Shown piece after piece: positions 1-7,550 of a stretch of 33,137 nt of DNA. The stretch's first letter is position 1. The number at the start of each line of letters is the position of its first letter. The translations under genes were made by a program, and so were the position numbers. Origin of the DNA: a virus; the IMG/VR virus record IMGVR_UViG_3300048589_000943, positions 1-33,137 of that record, one strand, 5' to 3'. The notes below the pieces were generated by a model. It did no database searches and was not told the DNA's origin. It was given only the letters and a program-made list of their open reading frames with translations.

Positions 1-424
1 GCCGGATCTCGGTGAGAGTCGATCGATACTCCCGCACCACCGCGAAAAGCGGGTTGTGCTTGGCACGCAAGTCATCGAGGGCCCGACCATAGGCCGCAGC
101 ATCGGCTGCATCGCGCGCCATGCCGCCCGACACGCCGGTCGATCGGTTGATGGTGTTCATGACCGAGCCCGACACCGCCCCCGCCTGGCGCAAGGCGCTG
201 GCCGCCCGGGCTGCCCGATCGGCAAGGTCCTGCATCTGGCGCATGGCTTCCCCGGCCGAGACCCCGGCGGCGTTCAGACCTGCCGCCGCCCGGGGCCCCG
301 CTGCCTCGATCAGGGTCAGGGCGCGAGCACCTTCCTGGCCGATGCCAATCAGCTCGGCCTTCAGCGCCTGGCCGCCGGTCGCGACAAGGCGCACCGAGAC
401 CCGGCGTTCAGATCGACTCGTCAT
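1..424 (-). CDS. Phage tail tape measure protein, N-terminal part (cut by window edge)
   Basis: The reading frame opens with ATG at 424 and stays open to the window edge, giving about 141 residues beginning MTSRSERRVSV. The sequence is rich in Ala, Gly and polar helix-forming residues, as expected for the start of a tail-length tape measure protein, which templates tail tube length and is later ejected. The assignment rests mostly on position: it follows the tail tube gene and the frameshifting tail chaperone, the invariant order in lambda-like siphoviruses. Its start overlaps the end of the -1 frame of the chaperone gene by 17 bases, suggesting translational coupling. The C-terminal bulk is outside the window, so the family cannot be confirmed from domains. 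Confidence 0.75.
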   Translation of the reverse strand, partial: MTSRSERRVSVRLVATGGQALKAELIGIGQEGARALTLIEAAGPRAAAGLNAAGVSAGEAMRQMQDLADRAARAASALRQAGAVSGSVMNTINRSTGVSGGMARDAADAAAYGRALDDLRAKHNPLFAVVREYRSTLTEIR

Positions 425-1084
425 GGTTCTGGGTTCTCACTTGGGCGTTGATGCCGCGCACGGCGAAGGGTTCGATCAGGGGCAGAAGCTCAGCCGCGAT
501 CAGCCGGTTCAGGCCCAGCGCTTCGGCCATGGCCAAGGCGGCGGTCATGTCCCAGCCGACCACCCCGCCGGGGATGGCTCGGAACTGACCGCGTAACCCT
601 TGGGCCAGTTCCCAGACCTGCCAGGCTTCAAAGGTGCGGGGGCGGTGGAGGTCAGCGGGGCAGGCCGGGCAAGGCTTTACGCATCCTGCGCAGTAGCCTT
701 CGCCCCCGCCGAAGTGCCATTCGGCAAGGGCGCGGAGGCGTTTCCCTCATCGGCCAGGATCAGGCCTTTGGCGACATAGTCGGTCTGGAAGCGCTGGAAG
801 AGCGGGAAGAGGTCCAGAAGTGCCTCCACGGCCTCGGGTGTCGGCGGCACGGGATAGCCCTCGGCATTGCCGACGCCCTCCCAGTCGAGGATGGCGAGCG
901 ACCCGATCGCCTTGGCCAGGGCAACGGCGACCTGATCGGCGGGCGCGTCTTCGGGCAGGCTGGCCACCTGCGCGTCGCTGCGGGCCGCGCCGATCAGGGC
1001 GGAGGTGAGGGGCGCAAGTCGCAGACGGACCCCGCCGCCGAGATCGAGCCAGGCGGGTTCGGGCGAGAGGTTCAGGCGGATCAT
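408..1084 (-). CDS. Tail assembly chaperone G-T fusion made by -1 frameshift (DUF1799-like C-terminal part)
   Basis: This is the predicted frameshift product. Codons 1-115 are read from ATG 1084 in the chaperone frame. The ribosome then slips back one base on the heptamer at 740-746 and reads 110 more codons to the TGA at 408-410, giving about 225 residues. The -1 frame is well behaved as protein (CAGCVKPCPACPADLHRPRT, then FEAWQVWELAQGLRG) and resembles the DUF1799 proteins seen at this place in related prophages. It has no ATG, GTG or TTG start between its upstream stop at 747-749 and a GTG deep inside it, so independent initiation looks poor. In lambda the analogous gpGT binds the tape measure and recruits tail tube subunits. 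The shift is inferred from sequence; its efficiency is unknown. Confidence 0.75.
677..1084 (-). CDS. Tail assembly chaperone, zero-frame form (gpG-like)
   Basis: This 135-residue protein starts at ATG 1084 behind a good ribosome site (GGAG, spacing about 7) that lies between the tail tube stop codon and this start. The sequence begins MIRLNLSPEPAWLDLGGGVR and carries a predicted helical core (ALAKAIGSLAILDWEGVGN). It matches the small tail assembly chaperones that bind the tape measure during tail assembly and are absent from the virion. The gene sits between tail tube and tape measure, as in lambda gene G. The last 20 codons downstream of the slippery site are a Ser/Ala/Gly-rich tail unique to the unshifted form. 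Longer upstream starts would overlap the tail tube gene and lack a ribosome site. Confidence 0.8.
   Translation of the reverse strand: MIRLNLSPEPAWLDLGGGVRLRLAPLTSALIGAARSDAQVASLPEDAPADQVAVALAKAIGSLAILDWEGVGNAEGYPVPPTPEAVEALLDLFPLFQRFQTDYVAKGLILADEGNASAPLPNGTSAGAKATAQDA
740..746 (-). promoter_or_regulatory. Programmed -1 frameshift slippery heptamer GGGAAAC
   Basis: The heptamer G GGA AAC is in exact X XXY YYZ phase with the chaperone frame (base 745 is a codon first position counted from ATG 1084). The -1 frame is closed by TGA immediately upstream (747-749) and is then open for 110 codons. Lambda uses GGGAAAG at the same place. The phase, the gene position and the lack of a start codon in the second frame agree. 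Confidence 0.8.
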
Positions 1085-1095
1085 GGGGGCACTCC

Positions 1096-2040
1096 TCAAT
1101 AGCTGGTGGTCGTGTTGACAAGGACGGCGGTGCACATGCGGGCGGGCGAGGTGGCCCGGGCGGCCTGCCATTCGAAGGTGGCCTGCACCCCCTGCGGCCC
1201 GTTGATGGGGATGCGGGGGCGTGGCAGATAGGCGGCATGGACCGTGAAGGTGAGCGACGCATTCGCCCCAAGGCTCCAGGCGAAGACCAGTTCGCAGGGA
1301 TCACCGGCGATTGCCTGGTTCACCAGCGTCAGATCGGCGAACCGCGCCTCGATCGATCCGGTGAGGGCGGCCATCGACGGGTCCAACCCCTCGAGAAGCC
1401 CGTCGTTGCGGATCGTCTCGATCCGGTCGAGGTTGTTGGCATAGGACACCTGCGCCGAGACGATATTGCCCAGCGCCGCCCCGTTCCGCGTGATCGACCC
1501 CTGGAAGTTGCCAAAGCGCTGCAAGGGCAGGGTGGCGTCGGTCAGCACACCGGCGGCCGTCGTGGCCGCCACCGTTTCGCCGCGACCGATCAGGCCGACG
1601 GTTGCCGTCAACAGCCCCGAGCGCTGTGATTGCCACTGGATGCGATCCGCGACGAGACCGGAATACATCGCGAACCGCGGCACATCGGGCATTTGCGTCT
1701 CGATGGCCATGCTGGGCAGCGTGAAGCCGCCCGACTGGAAGGTGTGCGTCCGCGGCGTTGTGCCGGTCGTCACCGGCTGGCCGAAGATCGCCTTCAGCCA
1801 GAAGCCGAGGTTCTCGGCATCCATCGGAATAACGACATCGCCGTCGACATTCACCGCATCGCGGATCGGCGCCTGCGGATCGCGGCCGTAGCCGAGGAGT
1901 TCGGGCGACAAGAGGCCCTGTTCGGAGCCGAGGGTCGTCGTGGCAAAGGGCATCCGGCGATAGCCGCTGGCGGGCGGCGTGCCGTAAACGGATTCGAAGG
2001 CGAACGCGACTTGCGTCCGCGCGCCGGGCTGGCGGGCCAT
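1096..2040 (-). CDS. Phage tail tube (major tail) protein
   Basis: This 314-residue protein begins MARQPGARTQVAFAFESVYG, a typical opening of tail tube proteins of Rhodobacterales siphoviral prophages. It is predicted to polymerise into the non-contractile tail tube around the tape measure. The body is beta-rich, with a central DVVIPMDAENLGFWLKAIFG segment typical of the family and repeated T/G-rich strands. A ribosome site (AAAGGA, spacing 7) precedes ATG 2040. The gene lies directly upstream of the tail chaperone pair and downstream of the tail terminator-like gene, matching standard tail gene order. No signal peptide or membrane segment is visible. Confidence 0.85.
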   Translation of the reverse strand: MARQPGARTQVAFAFESVYGTPPASGYRRMPFATTTLGSEQGLLSPELLGYGRDPQAPIRDAVNVDGDVVIPMDAENLGFWLKAIFGQPVTTGTTPRTHTFQSGGFTLPSMAIETQMPDVPRFAMYSGLVADRIQWQSQRSGLLTATVGLIGRGETVAATTAAGVLTDATLPLQRFGNFQGSITRNGAALGNIVSAQVSYANNLDRIETIRNDGLLEGLDPSMAALTGSIEARFADLTLVNQAIAGDPCELVFAWSLGANASLTFTVHAAYLPRPRIPINGPQGVQATFEWQAARATSPARMCTAVLVNTTTSY

Positions 2041-2068
2041 GGGTCAGTCCTTTCGGGGTGGGGTCAGT

Positions 2069-2509
2069 TCAGAGAAGCGGGTCATTCGTGGCATAGGCGA
2101 GGATCACCGGGATCACCGCCGCCTTCAGTCCCTCATTGCCGTCGATCGCCAGCAGCACCGGTTCAGGCGCCTCGGGCGTAATGTAATCGCAAAGGCCGCC
2201 CAGCGTCCGGTCGGCGGCCAGCGCCGTGCCGATCGCAAGGCGCAAGGCGTCGAAGGCCGCATCCCGGGCGGCGGCGTTCCCATCGACCACCACTTCGATC
2301 TCGGCGCGGTGTTCGTAGTAGTAGCCCGGCGGCGACAGCCACACCTCCGGCGGCCCCGGATCGCCATCGCGCAGGATCACCACCCCGGCTGCAGGCACCT
2401 TCTCGGGCAAGATCGCGTTGCGCAGCACCTTGACCCCCGGCGGCATCGCGCCGGACAATAGGCTATGTAGCGACACGAGCAGGCGCTCGGCCGTGGATTG
2501 GGTGGGCAT
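2069..2509 (-). CDS. Tail terminator / tail completion protein (gpU-like, tentative)
   Basis: This 146-residue protein begins MPTQSTAERLLVSLHSLLSG. The start at 2509 is preferred over 2545 because the first 12 codons of the longer form (MARKFRPLERTS) lie in the junction left by the cargo inserted upstream. The pattern of an N-terminal helix, then strands (GVVILRDGDPG, YYYEHRAEIEVVV) and a helix resembles small tail terminator proteins that cap the tube and join it to the head. Position just upstream of the tail tube gene supports this. In the ancestral order it should follow the gp10-like gene directly, but here the two are separated by the IS and the cargo genes. The function is inferred mainly from synteny. 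Confidence 0.6.
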   Translation of the reverse strand: MPTQSTAERLLVSLHSLLSGAMPPGVKVLRNAILPEKVPAAGVVILRDGDPGPPEVWLSPPGYYYEHRAEIEVVVDGNAAARDAAFDALRLAIGTALAADRTLGGLCDYITPEAPEPVLLAIDGNEGLKAAVIPVILAYATNDPLL

Positions 2510-2577
2510 GCTTGTTCTTTCTAGTGGTCTGAACTTGCGAGCCAATACAAGAGGCTCACGTACGTCGGTTCAAGCGA

Positions 2578-3195
2578 TCATGCAGCCCATGCAAGCTGCT
2601 TCAAGTAAGCATCGCGTTCTAACGCATTATTAAATTCGGGCGGTCCGTTTAACGGGAAGATTGAGAAGTCTGTAATGCGCTTGAAAACATATTCACGCCA
2701 GCTCGACTCGATTGACTTGACGATCGCCTCGCGATGAACGCGAAAAGGCGGCTCTAGGAAGCCACTATTCAGTTCGATCGGTACTCTTCGGCTACTCTTG
2801 GATACTAGTCCCGCAGCTTGTTTGCGCCTTCTGTCATGGAGGATTGGCTCCAAAACCGAACTCTTCCTTGGGGCGTGACTATACAGAAACAAGAAGTCCT
2901 CGCCCATAAGAGGTGCATAACTCCGACAAAGATCAAAGGTCGTTTCATGTCCCAGGTCCTGCAGAACTTCACAATTAGGTATCTGCGATGCTATGTACTT
3001 AGCCGAGTCAACCCACTGGAGGTTATTGCAAAGAACCAATATCCTGTTTGCGCCTGCCAAAATCGCCTGTCTTGCGCCGATCTCAAGAAGCGTTCGGCCC
3101 CCAAACTCAATTGCGCACTTTGGGGTGCCAAGCTTCAATCTGGAGCCGTAGCCACCTGCTGCAATCATACAATCGAAGGAAGAACTACTCTTCAT
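2578..3195 (-). CDS. Nucleotidyltransferase-like protein (sugar-nucleotidyltransferase fold), prophage cargo
   Basis: This 205-residue protein has near its N-terminus AAGGYGSRLKLGTPKCAIEF, which fits the GGxGxRL...TPK nucleotide-binding signature of NTP-transferase enzymes that attach nucleotides to sugar phosphates or cofactors. ATG 3195 is chosen because AGGAG lies about 7 bases upstream inside the end of the preceding gene; the two genes overlap by 11 bases and are probably co-translated. The position where the family usually has a metal-binding Asp after a hydrophobic strand reads FLFLYSHAPRKS, with no Asp. The protein may therefore be a divergent or inactive member. Base composition is lower in GC than the phage genes around it. 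The substrate cannot be told. Confidence 0.6.
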   Translation of the reverse strand: MKSSSSFDCMIAAGGYGSRLKLGTPKCAIEFGGRTLLEIGARQAILAGANRILVLCNNLQWVDSAKYIASQIPNCEVLQDLGHETTFDLCRSYAPLMGEDFLFLYSHAPRKSSVLEPILHDRRRKQAAGLVSKSSRRVPIELNSGFLEPPFRVHREAIVKSIESSWREYVFKRITDFSIFPLNGPPEFNNALERDAYLKQLAWAA

Positions 3196-4834
3196 GATCG
3201 ACTCCTGCTTCAACTCCGTCTGACGACCACAAGGAAACGAAGTCCTCTTCGAGTATTTCGTAGATACCAGCTAAGCGAGCCGTTCTTTTCCCAAATATCA
3301 AGCAAGGTGCTCTGCTTCCAGTTATGCTCCTGCCGTAGATGCTAAAGAAACATAGATCATCAACAAAGAAGTACGACCCCGCAAACGGCTCTCCGACTGT
3401 TCGGACCGAGAATCGCCCTTCAAAACCAGTCCCAGCCAGAGAATCCTTGAATTCCTGACATAGCTTAAGAGTGCCTTCGATTTGGACAGAAAGCGCCTGG
3501 GCAGGCGCTCCCCCTGAAGACCTCGCCCGACTAACCGAGCGTACTAGGGCACTGGAAGGATCAGCAACAATAAGCTTAACCTCCACACCTCGCGATACAG
3601 CGCCCATGAACGCTGTGCGATTCTGTTCTGTGATGAACATTGACTTCTGACTATATCCAACGGACCAGTATCGATGTGCGGCTTGGGAAATTAGTTTTCC
3701 AAAGTCAATTTGATCCTTGTTTACCAGTGCGCCTTCGATCCCAATCAGACCCGCGAGTCCTTCAAAAGAGGGGCCGGTTGAACTTGATTGATTCGATCTC
3801 GGGGACCTTAGAGGAACACGAGCGCTTCCAATCTGCAGATATCGACCACTTTGCGGCTCAATCTTAGCAAGAATGGATTGAGCATCTTCAATCTGTCCTT
3901 CCAGTGTTGCTATTTCCATTCCGCGACGCAGAATAAGATCGGGCGCGTTCGGTGCGCTTGAGTTCTGTGCCTCCGCAAATTCTTGACTTAACCGCTTCTT
4001 TTGCGCGCGACGTCTTTCAATGCATTTCTGAAGGATGTCTTCTTGAGAGGATGTTTCGACAGATCGGGTAGCAATGAATGAGAACCAAGTAGTACCGCTT
4101 CGACCGGTCACTTCCATCTTGGTGACTTGGAAGCCAGAGAATCGGAATAAATCTGCTAGTTCTTCACTTTCCCATCCAATATTCCCTCTTTCCGCGCGTG
4201 GCAGGTTTGTCATGTCCTGAACATAGACTTCGCACCCTTTCTGGATGCAAGAAGTGAGCTGAACGATAAGCCGTGTTGTCTCGAGAATGCTCAGTTCATG
4301 GATGACGTTTCGAACAACATATTTTACTGAGTTGCTCGAGTAATCTGAAATGCGATTCTGGAAGAAGTCGTCGAAATAGAACTTCTTTGAGTTATTGTGA
4401 AGCTGCGGTGGTATTGCGAGCTTGTCGAGGTATCCTGGCAAATCCACCGCCACATAAGTAGGCGGCGTGCTATCAGGCCAAACTTTTTCGATCTCGGCTG
4501 CTAGCACGCCGAGTCCCGATCCCACATCAACAATCGCTGTTGTTTCTCCTCGGGATTTCAATGTTTGCAGATATTGTCGCAGCACTATTCGCTGTGGATC
4601 GTTTTCAGTTCCGATCGGTGACTGAGGCTCCTCGGGTTCAGACAGGCCTGCGATGAAACGGTTGGGCTTGTCGGACTCCATTCTAACCACCTCTGCTGCA
4701 CACGGCTCTAGATAATGAGTTGAGGGCAGGATTGTGCTCGTGTCAACGCAGACGCTAGACTTGTGTTGCAGCATATACAGGTTCAAATAGCTCTCGTGGA
4801 AGGCTGCAAGGGTTGCATTATATTGTTTCAGCAT
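3185..4834 (-). CDS. Fusion of class I SAM methyltransferase and C-terminal PLD-like domain, prophage cargo
   Basis: This 549-residue protein has a Rossmann methyltransferase domain at about residues 80-260: motif I is IVDVGSGLGVLAAE (101-114) and the acidic end of strand 2 is VAVDLPG (D131). A charged helical stretch (about 265-325) is likely coiled-coil. The C-terminal 180 residues (SQKSMFITEQ, VSRGVEVKLIVADPSSALVR, later YFFVDDLCFFS) resemble PLD-like domains found at the C-terminus of assorted sensor or effector proteins. No HxK motif is evident, so nuclease activity is not claimed. The N-terminus is uncertain; ATG 4834 has a weak ribosome site and ATG 4681 is an alternative. GC is clearly lower than in the phage genes. 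It forms a two-gene operon with the nucleotidyltransferase-like gene. A role in defence or surface modification is possible but unproven. Confidence 0.6.
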   Translation of the reverse strand: MLKQYNATLAAFHESYLNLYMLQHKSSVCVDTSTILPSTHYLEPCAAEVVRMESDKPNRFIAGLSEPEEPQSPIGTENDPQRIVLRQYLQTLKSRGETTAIVDVGSGLGVLAAEIEKVWPDSTPPTYVAVDLPGYLDKLAIPPQLHNNSKKFYFDDFFQNRISDYSSNSVKYVVRNVIHELSILETTRLIVQLTSCIQKGCEVYVQDMTNLPRAERGNIGWESEELADLFRFSGFQVTKMEVTGRSGTTWFSFIATRSVETSSQEDILQKCIERRRAQKKRLSQEFAEAQNSSAPNAPDLILRRGMEIATLEGQIEDAQSILAKIEPQSGRYLQIGSARVPLRSPRSNQSSSTGPSFEGLAGLIGIEGALVNKDQIDFGKLISQAAHRYWSVGYSQKSMFITEQNRTAFMGAVSRGVEVKLIVADPSSALVRSVSRARSSGGAPAQALSVQIEGTLKLCQEFKDSLAGTGFEGRFSVRTVGEPFAGSYFFVDDLCFFSIYGRSITGSRAPCLIFGKRTARLAGIYEILEEDFVSLWSSDGVEAGVDHEE

Positions 4835-4944
4835 CGTGTCGCTTTCGCGGCGCTCGATTTAAGATCTGTGGTCATGATCTCTGCGCCGTATAAGTGCCTG
4901 ACTTGATTGCGGAATTTTCACGTTTTCCGGAGGTTCATTCGGGA

Positions 4945-6223
4945 GGGCACCTCTATCAATAGGAACTCGCGGCACAGAACTGGTCGACTGCCGCGGAGTT
5001 CAGGCGACCGGCGAGGCAGTCCGCGAACTTGCTGGTGTTGAGGGTGCCGCACAGGGCGGTCCGGTCGGCAGCCGACCACGGAGCCGGGCGCTCCGTGGAG
5101 CCATGGTCATGCCGGGTTTGGGTGCAACCGCTGCAGCTGGCCGAGACGTCGCATGTTGTAGGCGAGGTTCTTCAAGCCGATCTTCACCTTCGCCCGTGCC
5201 AGGCCGATCGTGCGCACCAGCACGCCACCCATGTCGTTCGCCTGCGCTCCGAAAACATGCTCGACCCGCACCCGGATGCTGGATTTCGTCCGGTTGCCCT
5301 GCTTGCCGCGCTCGCCGAGAGGGCGGTTCCGCTGCCCCTTGCGGTGGATCCGGCTCCGCAGGCCGGCAGTCTGCAGTTTCGTCTCGATCTCGGCCGAGCG
5401 GTAGGCGGCATCGGCCCAGACGTCCCTCGCCGTGTTCGTCCTTGTCAGCAGCGAATCCACCGCCTGACTGTCATGCACGGCGGCGTCGGTGACGTGCCAG
5501 CGCCGCACCAGCTTGTGCTTGCGGTCGACGTTCACGTGGTTCTTGTAGCCGAAGTGGCTCTTGCCATTTTTCTGCGTCCAGCGGGCGTCTACGTCCTTCT
5601 GCGCCATCTTCGCCGGCTTGTCCTTCCAGCCGTCCGGAACCTCGCCAGCCTTGATCGCCTCGTTCTCCTCCCGGTGGTTATGGTTGCGCGGCACCGGCAC
5701 GATCGAGGCGTCGAGGATTTGACCGCCGCGCGCCATATAGCCCTGCCGGACCAGGTAGCCGTCGAACAGGGCAAACACCTCTTCGACCTTGCCCGCCTTC
5801 ACCAACCCCTCGCGGTAGAGCCAGACCGTCTTCGCATCCGGAACCCGATCCTCGAGCCCCAATCCGAGAAAGCGCATGAAGGACAGCCGGTCGCGGATCT
5901 GGAACTCGATCTGGTCGTCCGAGAGGTTGTAGAGCGCGCTCAGCACCAGCGTCTTGAACATGGTCACGACGTCCCAGGGCTTGCGGCCGGCCCGGGACCT
6001 CCGGTCCTCCGGCGGCTTGCGCCAGACCGACGTCAGCAGGGGCCGGAACTCCTCCCACGGCACGAGTGCGTCGATCTCGAGCAGCGGATCCCGTTTCGCA
6101 TCAAGGCTCGCATACCGATCAGACAGATCGAAGAACCCCATCTGCGCCATGACCCACCCCCACCAGAAATCGCGCGACCGGTATGCCATCCGGCAGGGTC
6201 AGTCGCAATTTTTCGAGGTGCCC
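4945..6223 (-). mobile_element. IS5-family insertion sequence, about 1.28 kb
   Basis: The ends are imperfect inverted repeats. The left end at 4945 and the complement of the right end at 6223 both read GGGCACCTC, and 17 of the first 23 positions match. A possible 4-bp target duplication GGGA lies at 4941-4944 and 6224-6227, though it merges with the repeat's G run, so the exact boundary is ambiguous by a few bases. One intact transposase gene lies inside. The right end lies 5 bases downstream of the gp10-like stop codon, so the insertion spared that gene. About 160 bases between the transposase stop and the left end hold no gene. Confidence 0.8.
5107..6150 (-). CDS. IS5-family transposase
   Basis: This DDE transposase of about 347 residues is in the usual IS5 length range. 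It contains the N-terminal dimer/DNA-binding region (SDRYASLDAKRDPLLEIDAL, then GRKPWDVVTMFKTLVLSALY) and the catalytic blocks: ILDASIVPVPRNH (first Asp), VWADAAYRS (second Asp) and IRVRVEHVFG (Glu), in the order and spacing of the family. The start at 6150 is preferred over 6189 because a purine-rich GGGGGTGGG precedes it and conserved homology begins at MGFFDLSDRY. No frameshift or internal stop is seen, so the element may still be active. It catalyses cut-and-paste type transposition of the surrounding IS. Confidence 0.9.
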   Translation of the reverse strand: MAQMGFFDLSDRYASLDAKRDPLLEIDALVPWEEFRPLLTSVWRKPPEDRRSRAGRKPWDVVTMFKTLVLSALYNLSDDQIEFQIRDRLSFMRFLGLGLEDRVPDAKTVWLYREGLVKAGKVEEVFALFDGYLVRQGYMARGGQILDASIVPVPRNHNHREENEAIKAGEVPDGWKDKPAKMAQKDVDARWTQKNGKSHFGYKNHVNVDRKHKLVRRWHVTDAAVHDSQAVDSLLTRTNTARDVWADAAYRSAEIETKLQTAGLRSRIHRKGQRNRPLGERGKQGNRTKSSIRVRVEHVFGAQANDMGGVLVRTIGLARAKVKIGLKNLAYNMRRLGQLQRLHPNPA

Positions 6224-6228
6224 GGGAG

Positions 6229-6873
6229 TCACTCCTCTCCCCACGCCCCCAAGATCGCCCCAGGCAGCCGCGCCGTTGCATTCCGTGCTAGCCCATCAAG
6301 GTCCAGCTTCTTCGACATCTTCACCTGCCGCAATAGGAGGAACACCGGCACCGTCTGCGCACCGGTCAGGATGCCATCCCGCCGACGTTGGCCGCCTTTT
6401 GCCGCGGCCAGCCCCCGGCTGTTCAGCCGCGCATCATCGGCAACCAGCAGGCTCGGCCCGTTCCGGCGATAGACGAAGCGCAGGCGCATGCCGGTGCGCT
6501 GTTCCCAGCGCCAGGGGGTGATGCGCTGGCGACCGAGGCCGGTGATCCCCGCGGCAGGTAGAGGGATGGCAAGCCAGAGGCCGTCTTTGCCGCGGATCAG
6601 CACGCCGCCATCGAAGGCGTGGAGGATGTCGGGCGCTTTGGTCCAGACGAGGCTGGCGGCGCGCAAGGATGTGCCCGATCGAGGGAAGTCGGCCTGCCGG
6701 ACCGAGTTGGCGAGGCGCGATCCTAGCCCAGCGCCCCGAACCTGCCCTCGCCAGTCGTCGCGCAGGCCCCGCCCGGCGGCAAAGACGCCTCGGGTGACTG
6801 CGGCCTCGGCCTCTTGCAGGATCTCGGTCGCGATCGCGTTGAGATCGCCGTCGATGGTGGCGCCGATCTTCAT
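6229..6873 (-). CDS. HK97 gp10-like / DUF6441-like head-tail protein
   Basis: This 214-residue protein starts at ATG 6873, overlapping the preceding stop codon (ATGA). It begins MKIGATIDGDLNAIATEILQ, followed by a helical stretch with Arg-rich segments and TPWRWEQRTGMRLRFVYR. Size, position between the head-tail connector and the tail terminator, and sequence style match the gp10-like/DUF6441 proteins of Rhodobacterales prophages, thought to act in head completion or head-tail joining. Its stop codon is followed within 5 bases by the IS right end. The family name is from recognition, not from a search. Confidence 0.65.
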   Translation of the reverse strand: MKIGATIDGDLNAIATEILQEAEAAVTRGVFAAGRGLRDDWRGQVRGAGLGSRLANSVRQADFPRSGTSLRAASLVWTKAPDILHAFDGGVLIRGKDGLWLAIPLPAAGITGLGRQRITPWRWEQRTGMRLRFVYRRNGPSLLVADDARLNSRGLAAAKGGQRRRDGILTGAQTVPVFLLLRQVKMSKKLDLDGLARNATARLPGAILGAWGEE

Positions 6874-7184
6874 GCCTCCCGCGCCTCGGCCTTCCAGACA
6901 TGGCGCAGGGCATCGCGAAGGGGTTCTCCCCGAACTTCGTAGATCACGCCGCCGATCTCGAACGTGTCGCCAGGGGCAAGGGCGCTCAGCGCGGCGCATT
7001 CGACATCGATCACCACGCTGTCGGTGACAAACCGGCCCTCGCCATAGCCCGTCACTGCATCCGGCCGCCGCAGCATAACGCGAACGGCGACCGGCGCGCC
7101 CGCCCCGCCTGACCGCCACCGCGCATCCTGCGCGAGGTTCGGATCGCGGAAGAGGGCGGCCGTGGCGTTGGCGAAGGCCGACAT
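6870..7184 (-). CDS. Head-tail connector / joining protein
   Basis: This 104-residue protein begins MSAFANATAALFRDPNLAQD and contains a beta-rich body (VAVRVMLRRPDAV, FVTDSVVIDVEC, DTFEIGGVIYEVRGEP). This arrangement is typical of gpFII-like head-tail joining proteins, which bridge the connector and the tail. The start lies one base after the stop of the DUF2190 gene and the stop overlaps the next start (ATGA), so the three genes are tightly coupled. The function is inferred from the fold pattern and gene order. Confidence 0.7.
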   Translation of the reverse strand: MSAFANATAALFRDPNLAQDARWRSGGAGAPVAVRVMLRRPDAVTGYGEGRFVTDSVVIDVECAALSALAPGDTFEIGGVIYEVRGEPLRDALRHVWKAEAREA

Positions 7185-7185
7185 T

Positions 7186-7524
7186 TCAGGTCGCGCCCCC
7201 GTTCAGGCGCACGATGCCGGTCGTGTCGCCCGCACCGCCTGCCACGGCCTGCGTGGCGATGCCGATCCGGGTGTTGCCAGTCAAGACGTTGGTGGTCCGG
7301 CTGTTGGCCGCATCCCAGTAGATCGTCTGACCGATAGTCCAGGCCTGCGAGGGTGCCTTCGGCAGCGAGAACACGCCCACCAGCCGGATCACGACGGTCT
7401 CGCCGATCGCTGCCGCTCCCTCGGCCACGCCAAAAATGCTGCCGAGCAGGACGCCCTGGCCGGAGGCGATCACGGCGGCGGCGGTGATGTTGATGGTTTC
7501 GCCATTGGCGATGAAGTTTTTCAT
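7186..7524 (-). CDS. DUF2190 family capsid decoration/cement protein
   Basis: This 112-residue protein contains the DUF2190 pattern: MKNFIANGETINITAAAVIA at the start, a GVLLGSIFGVA segment, WTIGQTIYWDAANSRTT and a final GIVRLNGGA. Proteins of this family decorate or stabilise capsids and lie next to the major capsid gene, as here. The ribosome site is GGAG with spacing about 7 before ATG 7524. Confidence 0.9.
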   Translation of the reverse strand: MKNFIANGETINITAAAVIASGQGVLLGSIFGVAEGAAAIGETVVIRLVGVFSLPKAPSQAWTIGQTIYWDAANSRTTNVLTGNTRIGIATQAVAGGAGDTTGIVRLNGGAT

Positions 7525-7550
7525 CGAGGTTCTCCGTTAGGGTTGGGGCG

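Noticed and set aside
5029-6291. Plus-strand frame across the insertion sequence
   Set aside because: It is the shadow of the IS5 transposase, whose catalytic blocks are clear on the minus strand.
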